Of a DNA stretch of 64,000 nucleotides, positions 36,768 through 46,812 are shown piece after piece; positions within the stretch are counted from its first letter, which is position 1; each line of letters begins with the position of its first letter. The stretch is from Marthasterias glacialis. Taxonomy: Eukaryota; Echinodermata; Asteroidea; Forcipulatida; Asteriidae. The translations under genes and the position numbers were made by a program. The notes beneath the pieces were generated by a model. The model had not been told where the DNA came from and searched no databases. It saw nothing but the letters and a program-made list of their open reading frames with translations. The DNA lies in contig OU452233.1 in NCBI GenBank assembly GCA_911728455.2, forward strand, positions 16,934,087 to 16,998,086. Direction: 5' to 3'.

Positions 36768-36951
36768 GGAACCAAACAAGAATGGCTGCAATGTGATTAG
36801 AAAGTTAGCTGTGTCCGAATCAAGGGACTTGACAATGACCGTTGGCTGCAACGACAACGTTGAAGAAAAGGACATCTCTGTGTTCCGGTCAAAGCCTCTG
36901 CTGAAGCCAGCCATCAATTCGGACACGGGCAACCATGTCTTCCTCAGCTGA
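36768..36951 (+). CDS. candidate last coding exon, unrecognised protein
   Basis: The acceptor TTTGTGTATACAG is followed by a 60-codon frame ending in TGA at 36949-36951: EPNKNGCNVIRKLAVSESRD, then LTMTVGCNDNVEEKDISVFR, then SKPLLKPAINSDTGNHVFLS. The incoming phase is 2. The peptide has ordinary globular composition, unlike the repeat-derived frames around it. The opposing minus frame (36609-36968) is longer but does not look like a protein. The upstream exons were not identified; a segment at 29217-29276 with a good donor (GGA/GTGAGT) encoding PNKWELRDAVKLLRWSRR is a weak candidate. No family recognised; a chance frame of this length is possible. Confidence 0.4.
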
Positions 36952-38430
36952 AGGTGTGAAGACATCATTGTGAAGAGCTTGCGGGTGAGGGTGAAGGAGG
37001 TCGGGTGCTGAAGTTGAAAAAGGGGTGACTCTGATTCTCATCATGGAGATGTCGAAGGTGGGATCCATTATAGATTAAGAATTGAAATAGATGACTCCAA
37101 ATCATGATCGCCTTCTGTTTGAGATTTCTCTCTTACAGGATAACTGAAAGCCAAATGAGAGACTTCATAATCGGACTTTTGTTCCTGATGAGGAACAACT
37201 TCTGTGTCAATGTTTGTTTTCTTCATAGTTATTTATTAATATCATTGGATAAAAAGAGGTACAACATTTTTTTGTAAAAGGTGTAAACTATATGAAATTA
37301 CGATAGAAATATATATTTAAAAGGGAAACGTATCTTTAAAAGTTGGATTGAAGTTTTGTAGGGGGAGGCATCAATTCAGATCACCCCCCCCCCCCTGGTT
37401 ATGCCAATGGTTTTCTTTTAACAACTAAGTTGAATTTTTGTGAATGTAGCTTAAGTTAAAAATGACTGTTGGGGGTGGGGGTGGCACAGACATCAGTTGG
37501 GGGAGGACATGCCCCCATGAAGAAATTGCGATAGAAATAAATGTATACAAAATTTAAAACATATCTTTAAAAGTTAGATTGAAGTTTTGCGAAATTTGTC
37601 TTTTATTTAAAAAAACAAAAAAAAACAAATCAAAAACATTGCTGCTTTTTTTCCTCCTTATTTTCTTTCTCTTTAGAATTTGCTAATTTGATCCAAATGC
37701 CACCACCTTTCGATAGTAATTAACATTTTTCATAACAGGCAAACTGAATGATGTCTAATTTTTGAATTATGAGGATAATAGGCGCATACAAAATTTCATC
37801 CATTTAGATTTTCATTCACTGAAATCAATCCAACCTAAGTGAGTCTACAAGTAAACTCACAAGCAATTGAGTCTAAAAATATTGCTTATCTTTGCAGTGG
37901 CATTGTATTAACAAATAGTTTTGCATGGCCTACTTGAATTTAAAATAACTACACTGAAATAATCGTGTACGTTTGCATTTCAGTGTTAAATCAAGGTAAA
38001 TCAAGGTAAAAACTCGAAAAAAGTCAAAATTTCATCATGCTTCTTTGAAAATTGCCTGTCAACTACATTTTACAAAAGTTGATGTCCAAATGTGTTGTAC
38101 TATACACCTTTATGACCCATTAGTCACCATTGAGAACCATTGTTGTGAAATCCATTTCAAAATATTTATGAAAAATTTATCCAGATCTTTGTTTAACTAA
38201 AAATCTCAAAAAAACACATTTTTTTTCTTCAAAATACCAAGCTGTAGAAGGTACTGTACCAATACTGAGCTACAGCACAATGTTTGTGCTTCATAAAGCA
38301 CAACTATCAGCCGACCTTACATGGGGCTCTGATCAAGATGCAGAAGACCAAACATGGCTAAATTCCGGAAGGATTGAGGAAAAGGAGCATTTTCTTTAAC
38401 AGTTTAATGGAAATTTAAATGAAAAGTTTA
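36952..38430. other. spacer
   Basis: No gene or named repeat was recognised. The stretch 37300-37340 is partly repeated at 37540-37590 (ATATCTTTAAAAGTT and GATTGAAGTTTTG), so there is a short local duplication of about 240 bp spacing. Confidence 0.4.
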
Positions 38431-38870
38431 ATGAACCCTAAGTGACCTGTACATTGTTGGTGACTTGACCCAATACCTAGTACAAGCTCTGGTCAGTTGT
38501 CCTTATGTCCAAGGTTGATTATAATTGGCTAAAGTGTTTGGAAGTTATAGCGATTTTCATGCTGACCACATGACATCAGCAAATGAACTGTTGTGACACC
38601 TATCTGACCTTTGAACCTATTCTGTGTAAACCTCTTATAAAGCATGGCCCATGGATGATACTGACAAAACTGTTGGAGAAGCTGAATTTACTAAGTTTCA
38701 CTAATATGCCTCTGTAATGACCCTTTCGTGACCTCTAGGTAACCTTTGACCCAATACTAGTACAAGCTTTGGTCAGTTGTTCTCATGTCCAAGTTTGTTT
38801 ACAATTGACTTAAGCGATTGAAAGTGTTAGCGATTTCCAGTCTGATCAGAGCCCATGAAGACACAGCCAT
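38430..38870 (+). repeat. diverged direct repeat, about 285 bp spacing
   Basis: GACCCAATACCTAGTACAAG with TGGTCAGTTGTCCTTATGTC and AAGTGTTTGGAAG (38466-38545) recurs at about 38749-38835. Both are preceded by TGACC-type words and are related to the units at 39440-39800. Confidence 0.55.
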
Positions 38871-39439
38871 TTTAAATGTTATGCTCAAGAAAACAAGTGC
38901 GACGGAAAGCACTGTAACCACACATGACACGATAGAGAAGGGTGGGCCAAGACCTCTCGGCGCTCGGCCCCACGACACTACAACACCTAGATAGGAACAG
39001 TTTGGCATTGTGTTGGTTCCTGAAACTTAACACATTGACATGATGGCGACAAAACAAAAATCAAGATTGTTTAACTTACCACAACCCCAACTCCAACCGC
39101 CTTTATCTGAATAAATAATAATGAAATAGGATACAGTTTAACAAACCAGATATCGTGGTATTCTACTTTATCTTCCTGAAATACCATTTTACAATTTTGT
39201 CTTATCCGTTTATTTTTAGGCCGTACAACTATTTAATCGGCTACTGTAAGCATTGGTTTTTGGAAGAGTAAATTCATTCCCAATGTCTGCTTTGGAATAA
39301 ACACACAATGCAAGCAGCCTCTGAAAATGAACTTAATTTGGATGGTCATCACAAAAAACAACAAACTAGAGAGCAAATGTGCTCTGAGAGCCCGAACCTT
39401 AGATGTCAGTATTTGACGAATGACCTGTACTGACCCCCT

Positions 39440-39800
39440 GTGTGACCCTTGACCCAAATCTGGTCACACCTTATATGAAGCTTAGGTTAGGTGTTCTTCC
39501 GACCCAGTTTGATGATCATAGCATGTAATTTGCAGGAGAAATAACCTCTAAAAGATTTTGACATAATGACCCCTAATGACTGCTACGTGACCTTTTACCC
39601 CAATCTGGAAACACCTGATATGAAACTTGTGTCAGGTGTTCTTGTGTCCAAGTCTGATGATCAAAGCATGTTATTTGCTGAAGTGGCCCTTTGAAAGATT
39701 TGGAGTAAATGACATCTAATGACCCCTACGTAACCTTTGACCCCAATCTGGTCACACCCCATATGAAGCTTGGGTCAGGTGTTCTCGTTTGTTGATCATA
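39440..39800 (+). repeat. about 145-bp tandem repeat with TGACCTTTGACCC motifs
   Basis: Three successive units start at 39442, 39588 and 39731. Each has a TGACC-TT-GACCC motif, AATCTGG, ACACC, ATATGAA(G/A)CTT, GTCAGGTGTTCT and GATGATCA(T/A)AGCA. The minus-strand frame 39233-39457 overlaps the first unit. Confidence 0.75.
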
Positions 39801-40084
39801 GCACGTATTTGTCATTTTATGGATCTGGTACACGTTCATACTCGTGGACGCGCTCATTTTGACTCTGCAATTGAAATAAGCAACTGTGATGGGGGGGGGG
39901 GGGGGTCTTCAACTGCTATTTTCTCTACTTCGACATTATTTCAAAGGAAAGGATTTTTTTCACAGAAGCATTCGCCCTGGTAAACCATTATAGCCAACGA
40001 TCATCTTCTTTTTCTTCTTCTTTCTCTGTCTCTTCCTCCTCCTCCTCCTCCTCATTTTTCCAATGAGCTTTGAAAATGCTTCTT

Positions 40085-40440
40085 CTGCCAAACGCTCAGG
40101 TCGACTTCAACCAAACTTGAACACAAGAACCCCTGACCCCATGTTTATATCGGGTGTTCCCAGATTGGGGTCAAAGGACACGTAGTGGTCATCAGAGGTC
40201 ATTAAGTCAAAATCTTTCAAAGACTACCCCTGACCCAAGCTTCACATGGAGTGTTACCAGATTAGGGTCAAGGGTTACGTAGGGGTCATTAGAGGTCATT
40301 TCCTCGAAATCTTTCAATTGAACCACTTCTGCAATTTACGTACTATGATAATCAAAGTTGGTCACCAGAGCACCTGACCCAAGTTTCATATGGGGATCCA
40401 AGTTTCAGTATGTGTCATTCGTCAAATACTGCAAGGGTGT
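40085..40440 (-). repeat. inverted copies of the 145-bp repeat
   Basis: Reverse-complement units of the array at 39440-39800: AGATTGGGGTCAAAGGACAC, AGATTAGGGTCAAGGGTTAC, TCATTAGAGGTCATT, AAATCTTTCAA and CCTGACCCAAG. With the direct array they make an inverted repeat with about 285 bp between the arms; the spacer includes a G run at 39892-39905 and a CTCCTC tract. Confidence 0.72.
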
Positions 40441-40814
40441 CATCAATATATCTTCTCTGAAATTTTGAACTCATGACCATAGCCTACCTTTCTCCTGCGG
40501 CTCCCTCTCTGCGGTCTCTGATGTGGGCACACCACGCCCGCCACAACCGGAAAAAATCTTGTCAGTTGGTTTTGGCATTTTGAGTTTTGGTCAAATTCCT
40601 GTAATAGTCTTTTCAAGTTGATGTCCAACGCGATTATGTCGAGGGTTAAAAATTGACTCTATGGCGCAGATGGAAAAGGTAAAGGCCATAACACTGAGCT
40701 GCATGCATGGTGTATCCTTCCGCCTTCGAATGGCAATTATATTATTTATTACATCGTCATTATCATAATTTTTTTTTATACATGTACTGATTCGTACGTA
40801 ACAGTACGTTGTAA

Positions 40815-41000
40815 AGATTTTCCTCAGTGGTTTCTTTCCTTGCCTTTCACCTCTGTGGACCCCGGTTCGAATGCCGGACTGGAGCCTTGCATGTGGATTG
40901 GGTTTTCAGTCCCTACCAGATTGCGTGGGTTTTCCCAATTTGGGGTTTTCCTCCCACATCTAAAACTGACATTTCTTCAACATCTTCTCTACACGGGTAT
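40815..41000 (+). repeat. SINE-like repeat (GGTTCGAATGCCGG type)
   Basis: Contains CCCCGGTTCGAATGCCGG (B box-like), GCATGTGGATTGGGTTTTCA, GTCCCTACC and GGGGTTTTCCTCCCACATC. I recall very similar text from dispersed repeats in marine deuterostome genomes. Only one copy occurs here, so the boundary is approximate. Confidence 0.45.
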
Positions 41001-41540
41001 CTTTAGGCCTGCAGGTCACTTCAGATTGTCCCTTGGTTTCATTACCAGAAAGATATAATAATAAGAGTTTCCAACTTCTAATTATAAAAATGAAATGTTC
41101 GCACAAGTAGCTTCTTTCAATTGGGGAATTTTAGACCCTTATCCCCCATTTCATTTTGTATCCTCTTTGCCAAAATAAAGGATTCAGAAGGACTGGGGCC
41201 AGTAGGCCCAAATAACAATTGCTTATCACAGGGGCAGGCATTCTATTCTTATATTTTTAAGTCAAAACATTGGTTTAAAGTGACCATAGATTTTTATATA
41301 AAATGCCGAAGATGCAAGAAGGGTAGCTGGAGCTCTATTTATGATTTGAATGTGAAATTCGCATGGGTGCCATTTCAGCAAGCAAATGTTTTATTATACC
41401 ATTGATCAGTGATTATTGTCTGCTTGCACTGATCTCTTGTTGCTACAAAAGAGTTGCTGAAATGGCATCCGGGGTACATTTCAGCCCGAGTTCCTCGGTC
41501 CTCGGCGCTCCATTTGATCTATAAAGTGACATAGCGCGCG

Positions 41541-41680
41541 TTGTGGCCGAGCGGTCTAGCGCGCCGAATTCAAGTTCAGGTGGCTTAGTCATCACAATGT
41601 GAGTTCGAGTCTCGGTCCCGGCACTTGTGTCCTTGAGCAAGACACTTAACTATAATTGCTCCTTGGCGTTTACGTCCTAA
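41541..41680 (+). repeat. tRNA-derived SINE, Leu-like head with tail
   Basis: TTGTGGCCGAGCGGTCTAGC (A box), CTCAGG-like variable arm, GAGTTCGAGTCTC (B box), then GCACTTGTGTCCTTGAGCAA and GACACTTAACTATAATTGCT. It is the same family as 25058-25192. The minus frame 41443-41640 is its antisense. Confidence 0.68.
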
Positions 41681-42033
41681 CTTGAGGATCCTGCCGAGTA
41701 GCAAAGTAGAAGTATAAAAGTAGAAGAACTGAGTTTTCCTGCATGGGCAAGTTGGCCTAGACTCAGACTGTTTTTAGGTCACTGCTCTCATATTATTCGC
41801 CCCAACCCATCCTTCAATAGGGGCGGATCCAGGGGGCGTGAGGGGCGCACGCCCCCTATTTGCAATAAGAAATACAATTTAGACATCCAATCATCATTTG
41901 CTGCTTGATCGGTAAATTTCAACCCCCCCCCCCCCCCCCCCCGTTTGGAAAATCCTGGTTCCGCTCCTGTTTAAGTTTCAGACCAAGCCAATTTTTGGTT
42001 TTCCAGTTATGATGTTTCAAACCTTTATCAGCT

Positions 42034-42209
42034 GGGCACAATTTCATAAAGATGTTAAGGACAACAAATTGCTATTCACAGAAATATCCTACTAAGCAGA
42101 ACTGGTTTACCAGCCAACATACCATCGTATTGTACATCCCTTGTAACTGGTTCCCTGCACAATTTTGCTTAGCAAGATTTTCTTCCGAACAGCTTCACGA
42201 AATTAGGCC
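42034..42209. mobile_element. MITE with GGGC-AATTTCATAAAG termini, copy 1
   Basis: About 176 bp, starting GGGCACAATTTCATAAAG and ending CTTCACGAAATTAGGCC. The interior has TTACCAGCCAACATACCAT and TTTTGCTTAGCAAGA. Relatives lie at 59753-59937 and 61994-62196. Confidence 0.7.
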
Positions 42210-42298
42210 ATACTTCCGAGGCTTTCCATTACATGTAGGCCCATGACATTAGGAAAACGGCCGTATCCAAATCGACGGTCTTTGGCGGTAGGTGCTGC

Positions 42299-42419
42299 CA
42301 TTGGCTACCGTGGCCACAGCGGTAGTCAAAGCCGAACACTTTGAACTCCTACTCAGTGTCAAGAAAATTACCGGGGATACACATCCACAAAACTTCACAC
42401 AACTTTACTGGTTCCAAAG
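42299..42419 (+). other. possible internal exon, low support
   Basis: GGCGGTAG/GTGCTG to CCAAAG/GTATAA bounds an open segment that includes VVKAEHFELLLSVKK and NFTQLYWFQ. An acceptor-donor pair further on (about 43164-43378, TTTTTCAG to TTTG/GTGAGT) is not open in the joined frame. Splice-like boundaries alone are common in AT-rich DNA; I give this as a lead only. Confidence 0.15.
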
Positions 42420-44375
42420 GTATAATTTCGTTTATGTAAAAGGTAGGTTTATTGTTTGCTCACAAATAATTTTGCGATAATACCTTTATTTATACTTTAA
42501 AATATGAAGTATAGATTTGACCGATAACATACAGCTGGGACACAATTTTCACATCGCGCATAGCAAACAATAAGCTTTATCAAAAGATTGACAAGATTTT
42601 GTAAACACATCGTTGATATATTGTTTTCCTCACAAAGTTTGGCACGATGCAAAATACGTTTTGTTTTTCACTAAAATAAAGCCATTGCACCAAAGCGAAA
42701 GTGTAAATAGTCTGTTCCCCTGTATTGTTATCGGCGGTATTTTTTTTTTTTTTTGAAAATTGGTATTAAATTTGGCATTAATTTGAAAAACTCAAACCTC
42801 CTTTTTGACTGGTGGGTATAAACCCAAATGGTGCCACCATATGAAATATTGTATCTGGTTGCGTCATGCTTAATTGAAGAAATCAACTCAAATCTGCCTT
42901 GTGGATGAATTTTAGTCAGCGATTTTGTGGGAAATCAACACGGTATCAACTTGTTAAATCTTACCATTCGGTAAAGGGTTTGTTTTGTTCTTTCATGTTC
43001 AAGAAATTAATTTTTCTCACCCATTTTGGTCAATTGTGATTTCTTTTAATGGAGGCACTTTTCCACCCAAGGCATTTGTCAGTAAAGACAGTACTATGAT
43101 TAGGCTATGTCATGCATTCTAAATGAATTTGCTTAATATTATCAAATGTTCTTTTTTTTTCAGAGGCGATTCATGTCGTTCTACAGTTCAGCATAGAAGA
43201 TGTCTTCTGAGCGTGTTCCTTGTCCGATGTCTATGATGTCAATATACCGTGATGATGATGATGTGGTTTAAAAAATCAAAGCTGATAATCTCATAGATGA
43301 CTGATCTGACATTTACGATGGCAACAATTTCTGCAGGAGATGAATAGAAAATGAAAAGAACACGATGTTAATTATTTGGTGAGTATTGTTTTCAGTTGTT
43401 CTTTAACGTACATGATTCTATCATCACTAACACTTAGGCACTAGAAGTTTTTTGTTTCAACAGTCATCTGTGTCACATTTCAGTTTCGGGTTGGGTAAAT
43501 TGTACTTGAGTAAGACAAAGTAAAGATGGCCGGACAAATGGCTGCCAAGATGGGAGGACAACATTGCTGAGCACAGAAAAGTGGATCAAATCACATTAAG
43601 ATACTGTGCCATCATGCGTATTGTTTGCTGCATATAGTTCTAGTACCCGCGGCGAATTTACGTATTGAGTATCATTTTTATTTTCACATTTGCTTCTGAA
43701 CTTTGTCGTCTCGAAAATAAATCTCCATAAAGTAATTGCCAATGAAGAGTGGTGTACATGTACATGCCATTAAAGGGCTAATTAAGTGGTATTTTGTTAC
43801 ATACAAGAAAATGAAGTCTAAAATAATATTCAAAACAAAAACAGTAATAAAAAAAACATCTTGAAAAACGCGCTTAACTTCAACCATACAAACTGTGTAA
43901 AATCACAATAATGTTGGCGAGCAAGTAGACTGACTCATTTAAGGTAATAATCTGTTTTGATAACTCTAGACAAAAAATGGCTGAAGTGTGTAAACAGGTT
44001 GAAGATTTTTTACCTCAGTAATTAAGGAGCTATGTTTAAACGGTAAACTTCTTGCATCCAAGATGGTGGTCATTTTCCTTTTCCCCCCTTGGCCTTGCAA
44101 CGGTTGTTCGCATTTTTATCTGTAAAGAATTCAAAAGACACAAGTTGTGCTTAACTCCTTCACTTGTTAGCCGTTCTCGCTTGGACGTGTATACCCCAGA
44201 TGTAAAGTAACAAATCATCCAATTAAAAAGGACCTCTACCATGGTGCAGCTCTCTTTTTTTACTCCCAAACGAATCATCGTAACCGGGCTGGATGGGCAA
44301 AACGGTCTGATCCCTAGACATGTTCATGTAAATGACGTAACATACAGAGTAAGTTAAAAACAGACATGCACTCAC

Positions 44376-44499
44376 TCTTTTCCTGCGGCTCACGTCCATA
44401 GGAGCTCGTGCTTTTTTGGGAGCTTGGAGTTGGCGAGGAGTAACTATACTGCTGGCTAGATTTGGTTACTTTGTCTTGAGTCTCCTTTTTATCCGACAT
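44376..44499 (-). CDS. candidate first exon, Ser/Thr/Lys-rich protein
   Basis: ATG at 44499 opens 41 codons to a strong donor (AAGA/GTGAGT, phase 1): MSDKKETQDKVTKSSQQYSY, then SSPTPSSQKSTSSYGREPQE and K. The composition is that of a disordered, phosphorylatable N-terminus. The last residues EPQEK, at a phase-1 donor, match the ends of two other minus-strand candidate exons (40488 and 63021) with different synonymous codons. The next exon was not found. The product is unrecognised and I see no domain. Confidence 0.35.
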
Positions 44500-44759
44500 G
44501 ATGCCCTAACTATGCTTTTTAGAGTAAAGAATTTGCAATGTAGGTCTTTCTGCACTTCTCAATTTCTTCTCCACTGGCATAAGCTATTTAGCAACGAATA
44601 CTCTCCCCATATGTATGTACCAATCCAGAATTTGTGGGCTATTTATACCTTTTTTTGCCAATGCAAGCGTGTATTGAAACCGGAGCCGCTAATGTTCATC
44701 CACTCGTTAAAATAGACCGATTGCGCTATACAAGTCTCGTGACCTGTAGTTGGTATTAA

Positions 44760-46297
44760 AGGGACACACCGGCTTACTGTTTACCTAATTTAGTGATGTG
44801 GAATAACAGACAATAATATTTAAATGGTTGTTGTATAAAAAAATCATCAAAATATCACGTAATTAACGAAAAATGTGTAAAAAACAAAACACGGTCAAAG
44901 GTCAGCTTATACGCTTTTCCAGCCGTTGCAACTGTCAAGTTTACGTGACAATGTTGTAAGTAGACTGGTGCTCAGTATAAGTATGAATTATTACAACAAC
45001 GAGGCATGGGGATCCAGACTTCATATCCATCCAGCACAAATTCACGTGTAAATAACAAATACATAATCGTCGTCGTGGTGCTGTATGTCTGATTATTCAG
45101 ACATAGCACGCCCTATTATGCTCTTCCAGCCCCCCCCCCCCCCCCCTGTCAAATGTCAGTGATTCTGCCTCTTGTACAATTTTCAAATTCACGTGTAAAT
45201 AAAAAACACATAAACGGACAGTTTGTATTCTGTGGACGACGAACTGGACGAACTTACTTGCAATGGAGAACGTTTCTTCGACATCGAAGGATCGGTACAA
45301 AAAACATCGCAAGGAAAAACCAGAAGGCGGTCCGATCCAACGAAAAGTAAAAAGTGAAAAAAAAACCACGATAAATGCAAAGGGAAAGCCAGCATGTGCC
45401 AAGCGAGCCTCCCGCCTTCGCTGCAAACGGATTGCCTTTCTCCTGGCAGCTTTAGCGATGGCATTCTCCCGTTTTTCGGGCGATGACTTCACTGGCCGGC
45501 CGCAGCCACCGCCACCGTTTTTTGTTTTTTTTTATTGTTGCGGCGATTGGGGGTGGGGGGGGGGGGGTTGGACATTATGCAGTTATCATAGAAGTAGATA
45601 GATAGAAATTAGTCTAATTTCTACCTCCATGGATAAACATTCCCCGTCGTCGTCCCGCGTGTGTGTAACGCAGGCAACACGTTACAATAGTTAGGGGATA
45701 ATAACTAGGAGTACAGACTAAAATAGTCGTAAAAAAAAACGTAATTGTTGGTCTGGCACCCTACCCCTCCGGCAAGCCCCTAAGCTTACGGCTAGACCAG
45801 CAAGCTGGGGAGTTCATGCCCCGGGGTTTGTCTCTCTGGCCCCACGAGACACGGCACCGGCTGCACGGGATATGCCCCCAAGGTTTACGTTCCGCTAGCT
45901 CCCACGCTGGTGCGCCGTAAAACACGCTTCGGTTGCACGGACTCTCTCAATGCGAATATTACGTTCGATTTTTCATCATTATTTACAAATTGTATCAATA
46001 ATCTGAATACACAGTCTTTTTTGTCAAATTCTCATAAATAATTGTAAAAATAAAGATTTAAATTTGGTTCAGTAATTTACTTTTATACGGCTGGAAGTAA
46101 AACTAACTCCGAAGATCACGTGATTTATCCGAACCACTTTTTTGGTTCGGATAAATCGTTTTTTGAAAAATGCTCGAAAACGGCAAAATTTGATGGTTTC
46201 TTTTAGGAACCATTCTTCTCCATTCCTGGAAGACCTTTTAAGTCATATGTTAGCCTATTTTGTAGCCCAAATAGCCCAACGAAGCCGGTGTGCCCCT
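44760..46297. mobile_element. TTAA-flanked transposon inserted in a MITE (1.54 kb)
   Basis: The termini are AGGGACACACCGGCTT and its near-complement AAGCCGGTGTGCCCCT, flanked on both sides by TTAA (44756-44759 and 46298-46301). The uninterrupted target GTATTAAACGTAAACAAAC is present in the sister copy at 49175-49552. TTAA duplication and AGGG ends fit Kolobok-like elements. No transposase was recognised. Inside are overlapping frames on both strands at 45097-45601 and a GC-rich block at 45755-45950. Confidence 0.78.
45189..45601. other. CG-rich open segment inside the TTAA element
   Basis: On the plus strand a frame from 45263 reads MENVSSTSKDRYKKHRKEKP and continues Lys/Arg-rich. On the minus strand a frame from 45492 reads MKSSPEKRENAIAKAARRKA, also basic. 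Both cannot be primary, and neither shows a domain or catalytic motif. The segment could be a captured host exon, a vestige of the element's own gene, or non-coding. The runs of C at 45131-45146 and G at 45553-45568 lie beside it. Confidence 0.25.
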
Positions 46298-46812
46298 TTA
46301 AACGTAAACAAACACGACGTCCTCCATAGGAAAGTGCGGTACGATACATGATGATGGTTGCATTTGTTTTTTTCGATCGAGGCTTTCCTTTCTCGAAATC
46401 TGTGAAAAGATATTCCAGAGTTTGTACCAGAGACCTTCGAGTGGCTGAATAAAAGCCAGTAGGCCCAAGGACAGTTCCAGCAAGTCTTGGAAGTTCTACA
46501 AGGAACGTTATGTACACGATGTCGTAGCGCTAGTTGCACGACAAAACGTTTGGGCCAGACGACCAGACGATCCCACACTTTTTATGACAATAATTTCTCA
46601 ATTTTGAAGCTGAAATCATTCAAAGAAAGGGCTTCCTAAAACTTTGTGACTCCTTTGTTTTTTCGAAATTCCGCAAGGCTAGGTAAATAACCAAAGAGCT
46701 ATGGTACAACTTCTCACCTTTTTTCAACGTTCTTTACTGTCTTTTTTGTACGGTGAATTACAATACAAGGAAAATCACAGGCGGATGGCTACATTGTCGT
46801 CCGACGCTGGTA

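Larger units (their letters stand above)
44717..46812 (+). mobile_element. MITE, AGACCGATTGCG family, interrupted copy
   Basis: The left end AGACCGATTGCG is at 44717 and the family sequence runs to GGTATTAA (44759). It resumes at 46298 with TTAAACGTAAACAAACACGA and continues through ACGTCCTCCATAGGAAAGTG and CGACGCTGGTAGT to 46812, where the composite minisatellite repeat begins. The interruption is the TTAA element at 44760-46297. The right terminus is missing. The minus frames 46203-46578 are antisense to this element. Confidence 0.78.

Noticed and set aside
36609-36968. 119-codon minus frame opposite the candidate exon
   Set aside because: Composition and lack of splice context favour the plus-strand reading with its acceptor at 36766-36767; the minus frame runs on into low-quality spacer.
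46203-46578. Overlapping minus frames of 104 and 107 codons
   Set aside because: They lie antisense to the AGACCGATTGCG MITE copy, and the same sequence recurs at 5267-6036 and 13250-13770 with broken frames.
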